This document shows positions 61,276 through 64,000 of a DNA stretch of 64,000 bases, piece after piece. The notes beneath the pieces were generated by a model. It was not told where the DNA came from, searched no databases, and worked only from the letters and a program-made list of their open reading frames with translations. The stretch is from UMGS1601 sp964617585. GTDB lineage: Bacteria > Bacillota > Clostridia > Oscillospirales > Ruminococcaceae. A program made the translations under genes and the position numbers. The stretch's first letter is position 1. Each line of letters starts with the position of its first letter. The DNA lies in contig CAZTXS010000007.1 in the NCBI GenBank assembly GCA_964617585.1, positions 1 through 64,000 of the forward strand, given 5' to 3'.

Positions 61276-61773
61276 TTATCTCAAATCTCCATATACTAAA
61301 TTTGACTGGGACGAATGTCCGTGAGTGATAGCCAATGCCAAAGCATCGGCGGTATCGTCGGGCTTCGGAACCTTCTTCAGACCCAGAATTGACCTTGTAA
61401 GCTCCTGAACCTGCTTTTTTTCTGCTCTGCCGTAGCCGACGACAGACTGCTTAACCTGGAGAGGAGTATATTCACTAACCTTAATCCCCCGCTCAATAGC
61501 CGAAAGAAGTATAACGCCCCTCGCCTGGGCAACGTCTATTACCGTCTTTTGGTTAGTATTGAAAAACAGCTTTTCAATCCCCATTTCATCGGGAGAGTAT
61601 TTGTCAAGTATCTCGCACATATCGTCATAGACGGTCTTAATTCTCAGCTCAAAGGACGTATGAGCTTGAGTAGTTATTGCGCCGAAATTGACAACCTGAA
61701 AATCATTACCCTTATAATCAACCACCCCGAAGCCTATAATTGCATATCCGGGATCTATGCCGATTATCCTCAT
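61276..61773 (-). CDS. ruvC: Crossover junction endonuclease RuvC
   Basis: Resolves Holliday junctions by paired nicks. From ATG 61773 it is 165 residues: RIIGIDPGYAIIGFG (first catalytic Asp), GIEKLFFNTNQKT (Glu), YGRAEKKQVQ, and KPDDTADALALAI (last two Asp). GGTGAG seven to eight bases upstream sets this start; an in-frame TTG five codons earlier overlaps the SD. First gene of the leftward series to truA. Confidence 0.97.
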   Translation of the reverse strand: MRIIGIDPGYAIIGFGVVDYKGNDFQVVNFGAITTQAHTSFELRIKTVYDDMCEILDKYSPDEMGIEKLFFNTNQKTVIDVAQARGVILLSAIERGIKVSEYTPLQVKQSVVGYGRAEKKQVQELTRSILGLKKVPKPDDTADALALAITHGHSSQSNLVYGDLR

Positions 61774-61854
61774 ACTTAAACTCACCAACCAGATAAAACC
61801 TATACTGAATACTATTTAAAAACAAGCAATATTACCTCAGTATATTAATAATTA

Positions 61855-61883
61855 ATTATAGCACCTATACATAAAAAATGCAA
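61855..61883 (-). promoter_or_regulatory. Promoter of the ruvC operon
   Basis: On the minus strand: TTGCAT, 17-bp spacer and TATAAT (61855-61860). Confidence 0.75.
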
Positions 61884-61938
61884 GTGATAATAACATTTAC
61901 TTCCTGAGCTAAAAAGCATCGCTAAAGACGCTTTAACA

Positions 61939-62562
61939 CTATCTCATTCTGTATCTTTTAAGCGGGCTTGCAAGAAGCGTTGTTGTTATTATTCCTATAA
62001 TCGAACCCGTAACTAACGCCGAAAGCAAAAGTACCGGAGCATAAAGAGAAATACTCGGCGTTCCCGTTGCGGCAATGGCAACTGCAAGCTGACCTGCGTT
62101 ATGAAAAATCGCTCCCAAAACAGAAGTTATCCATATTTTCTTTTCGCCGAAAACATCAACTGTAAGAGCCATTACAGTAAACGCCATGATTCCTCCCACA
62201 ATGCTGAAACCAAAGCTGAGAATACTCCCGGCTATAATGCTCGCAAGAATAATCCTTAAAATGAGAACTATAAAAGCCTCGCGCTTACCCAAGAAAACCA
62301 TAGCAATAAGCGTAACGATATTTGAAAAGCCTATCTTTACGCCTTGCACGGGAATAGGAGGTAGCGCCGCTTCCACAGTAAATAATATAAGTGAAACGGC
62401 GGTAAGTATTGCCATAGTAGTATATTTTCTTAAAGTTATAGTTTTTCGCTTTCTTTCAAAACTTATGTCGCTTAACTCCGATTTTTCTTTATGTTCAGAA
62501 AGCTTTCCTATATGACGTCCGAACTGCCGCCGATCCTTTTTATCCGGCATTTTAACCTTCAT
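61939..62562 (-). CDS. Gx transporter family protein (heptaprenyl diphosphate synthase component I-like)
   Basis: The 207-residue membrane protein has a basic N-terminal 40 residues and about five to six helices with LPPIPVQGVKIGFSNIVTLIAM, GSILSFGFSIVGGIMAF and GAIFHNAGQLAVA (GKREAF loop). The family is often annotated as heptaprenyl diphosphate synthase subunit I, but membrane topology suggests transport. Downstream of a NusG-II protein gene, a pairing seen in many clostridia near Rnf or ApbE genes. ATG 62562 is used, with AAGGA ten bases upstream. Confidence 0.85.
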   Translation of the reverse strand: MKVKMPDKKDRRQFGRHIGKLSEHKEKSELSDISFERKRKTITLRKYTTMAILTAVSLILFTVEAALPPIPVQGVKIGFSNIVTLIAMVFLGKREAFIVLILRIILASIIAGSILSFGFSIVGGIMAFTVMALTVDVFGEKKIWITSVLGAIFHNAGQLAVAIAATGTPSISLYAPVLLLSALVTGSIIGIITTTLLASPLKRYRMR

Positions 62563-62594
62563 CTTGATCACATTCCTTCACTGATGTTTTCGAT

Positions 62595-63002
62595 TTAAAC
62601 AGACGCTTCGATTTCACTTTCATCATCACTTTCAACTCTGATAACAAGTCCGTTGGGAACGCATACTATCGGAAGAAGATCATTATCTATTGCGCCGTGA
62701 CGAACGCATATCTGGTTTTTACAATCTGATTCAATTACCGAAATTTTGCCGTTTTTTACGCGAATAATATTATATCCCTTTTCTCCGTCTTTTTCACTTT
62801 TGATTTTAAACTCACAGTCCTTGTTAAGACTTACTGTTCTGACAAGCTTGCTGTTTAAATATATTTTTGCGGTTTTGCCTGCTGTTTCCGAACTTTTTAT
62901 AATAAAAATTGTAAAAACCGATACAATAGCTAATAAGCAAAACAAAATTATCCATAACAGATTTGATGTCAAAACTGTCTTTACTGTTTTTATATTTATC
63001 AC
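62595..63002 (-). CDS. NusG domain II-containing membrane protein
   Basis: The 135-residue protein has one N-terminal helix (about 13-33: LLWIILFCLLAIVSVFTIFII) and an extracytoplasmic NusG-II-like beta domain with KDGEKGYNIIRVKNGKISVIESDC, CVRHGAI and PIVCVPNGLVIRVE. The two conserved Cys segments (ESDCKNQICV) are typical. Partner of the Gx transporter gene 32 bp downstream. Function unknown. Confidence 0.88.
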   Translation of the reverse strand: MINIKTVKTVLTSNLLWIILFCLLAIVSVFTIFIIKSSETAGKTAKIYLNSKLVRTVSLNKDCEFKIKSEKDGEKGYNIIRVKNGKISVIESDCKNQICVRHGAIDNDLLPIVCVPNGLVIRVESDDESEIEASV

Positions 63003-63046
63003 CCCTGATATGTAAAGTGATTCTGTCGTATTTCGTGATTTGAATT

Positions 63047-63151
63047 TTCAATAAGGGCTTGTCCGTCATTCAACGCAGCAAGGGTCGGCGTTGTCGACCG
63101 GGTAATGAAATCCGCCGCCTATAAAGGCGGAGGCATCTTGCCTTAGTTATA
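63047..63151 (+). repeat. Dispersed palindromic repeat, medium form (copy O)
   Basis: 105 bp, TTCAATAAGGGC to CTTAGTTATA. Last hairpin TCCGCC...GGCGGA, T-A instead of C-G at the base. Upstream of the NusG-II gene. Confidence 0.92.
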
Positions 63152-63355
63152 TATTTATAATACACATTACTTCGCTTTCAGTCAAGAACAAAAAAATTCA
63201 CAAATCTTTTCGATTTTCAATACTTTTTTATCAAATAAACTTGATTTTCACTTCAGTTCATGCTAAAATGTAGAAGATAGTTTATGTGTTAATACTACAT
63301 ATTGTAAACTCAAGCATTAATAATAATGTTATACGGATATCTGACGCTTAAAATT

Positions 63356-63384
63356 TTCAATAAGGGCTTGCCCGTCATTATAAT
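63356..63384 (+). repeat. Dispersed repeat, short form (copy P)
   Basis: TTCAATAAGGGCTTGCCC and GTCATTATAA, identical to the head of copy B over 28 bp. Upstream of murA. Confidence 0.75.
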
Positions 63385-63476
63385 TGCAATTTAAAGCGTT
63401 TCAATTCAAATTAACTAAAAAATCAATCATTTTCGCTTAACATTTTTTACACTTAGTAGAATTTACAATATAATAA

Positions 63477-63505
63477 TTGATTTTTATTTGTTTTATTGAT
63501 ATAAT
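63477..63505 (+). promoter_or_regulatory. Promoter of murA
   Basis: TTGATT, 17-bp spacer and TATAAT (63500-63505). Confidence 0.7.
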
Positions 63506-63576
63506 TGAAAAGATGTGTTATGGCAAAGGTTAGATAGAGATATACTTTGCAAATAGAGCTTAAGGAGCGAATAAAA

Positions 63577-64000
63577 TTGGATAAGTACGTTATAAAGGGC
63601 GGCACACCGCTTCGCGGCGAAGTCGTTGTGAGCGGCGCCAAGAATGCTGCCGTTGCACTTGTTGCGGCAACCATTCTCTGTGATGAACCCTGTATACTCG
63701 AAAATGTCCCTGAAATAAGCGATATATCTATCTGCATTAAGATTTTAAAAGAAATGGGTGCAGATGTTAAAATATTAAATAAGAATACGGTTAAATTTGA
63801 TACGACTAGCATGACAAGCCCTGTGGTTCCTTATGAGCTTGCCCGCTCTATGAGAGCTTCAAGCTATTTTCTCGGAACTCTTTTGGGCAGGTTTCATGAA
63901 GCTTATGTTCCGCTTCCCGGCGGATGCGATCTCGGCGATAGACCGATAGATCAGCACCTTAAAGCGTTTGCTTCTTTAGGAGCTGATTACACTATCGAAA
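63577..64000 (+). CDS. murA: UDP-N-acetylglucosamine 1-carboxyvinyltransferase, 5' part
   Basis: First committed step of peptidoglycan synthesis: adds enolpyruvate from PEP to UDP-GlcNAc. About 141 codons are visible before the window ends. They show YVIKGGTPLRGEVVVSGAKN (with the conserved Lys), ELARSMRASSYFLG, and the catalytic Cys in LPGGCDLGDRPIDQH, the Cys that fosfomycin attacks in other species. It starts with TTG at 63577; AAGGAG lies nine bases upstream and no in-frame ATG is near. Confidence 0.95.
   Translation, partial: MDKYVIKGGTPLRGEVVVSGAKNAAVALVAATILCDEPCILENVPEISDISICIKILKEMGADVKILNKNTVKFDTTSMTSPVVPYELARSMRASSYFLGTLLGRFHEAYVPLPGGCDLGDRPIDQHLKAFASLGADYTIE

Overview
The window looks like a chromosomal core segment of a low-GC, spore-lineage Firmicute, most likely a gut-type clostridium of the Ruminococcaceae/Oscillospiraceae. 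This rests on a PolC-type polymerase, short HisG plus HisZ, a YlmC/YmxH protein, ECF transporter parts, a leucine T-box, strong SD sequences and near-consensus sigma-A promoters with 17-bp spacers. No phage, plasmid, CRISPR or intact insertion sequence is visible. The species cannot be named from this sequence alone.

Layout. 1-2.8 kb: four copies of an interspersed palindromic repeat, an LCP cell-wall ligase gene and tRNA-Arg. 2.8-6.1 kb: rpsB-tsf behind a structured leader, then ylmC divergent from a cysteine-rich unknown gene. 6.2-13.4 kb (minus): histidine operon hisZ-G-D-C-B-H-F-I-E, without hisA, behind one strong promoter and a palindromic operator. 13.4-23.6 kb (minus): pyrH-frr-uppS-cdsA-dxr-rseP-ispG-polC, joining nucleotide, isoprenoid, lipid and replication genes; this PolC lacks its internal exonuclease domain. 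23.8-25.7 kb: pyrG, with a repeat inside its leader. 26-30.6 kb: prepilin peptidase, then proA, proB, a 2-hydroxyacid dehydrogenase and a membrane protein. 30.6-32.4 kb: gene-poor stretch with tRNA-Tyr, tRNA-Thr and tRNA-Pro, a duplicated tRNA-Thr end, orphan tandem promoters and the T-box leader of leuA. 34-46 kb (mostly plus): membrane and surface genes, including a VanY-type carboxypeptidase, a CsbB/YfhO-like glycosylation cluster, asnB, a Thr-rich anchored protein and a broken ribbon-helix-helix gene. 46-53 kb: esterase, pheA, a zinc-finger Clp ATPase, a CvpA-like protein and a DUF5711 protein. 53-61.9 kb (minus): ruvC-ruvA-PLC-like-glmM-methyltransferase-ecfA1-ecfA2-ruvB-ecfT-truA. 62-64 kb: Gx transporter, NusG-II protein and the 5' part of murA.

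The most unusual features are: (1) a dispersed repeat family of 16 recognised copies (about 28, 50-110 and 140-147 bp forms) with terminal inverted repeats and compensatory base changes in its stems; (2) a PolC from which the DnaQ-like exonuclease is cleanly absent while all expected PHP metal ligands remain; (3) a his operon without hisA; (4) an ecfA2 gene whose natural start codon appears to be AUA; (5) an orphan promoter pair followed at once by terminators, a candidate small RNA; (6) a 29-bp duplication of the tRNA-Thr 3' end resembling an attachment-site scar. Coordinates of most genes are firm. Several starts were moved to internal ATG codons that match SD sequences, as stated per entry.
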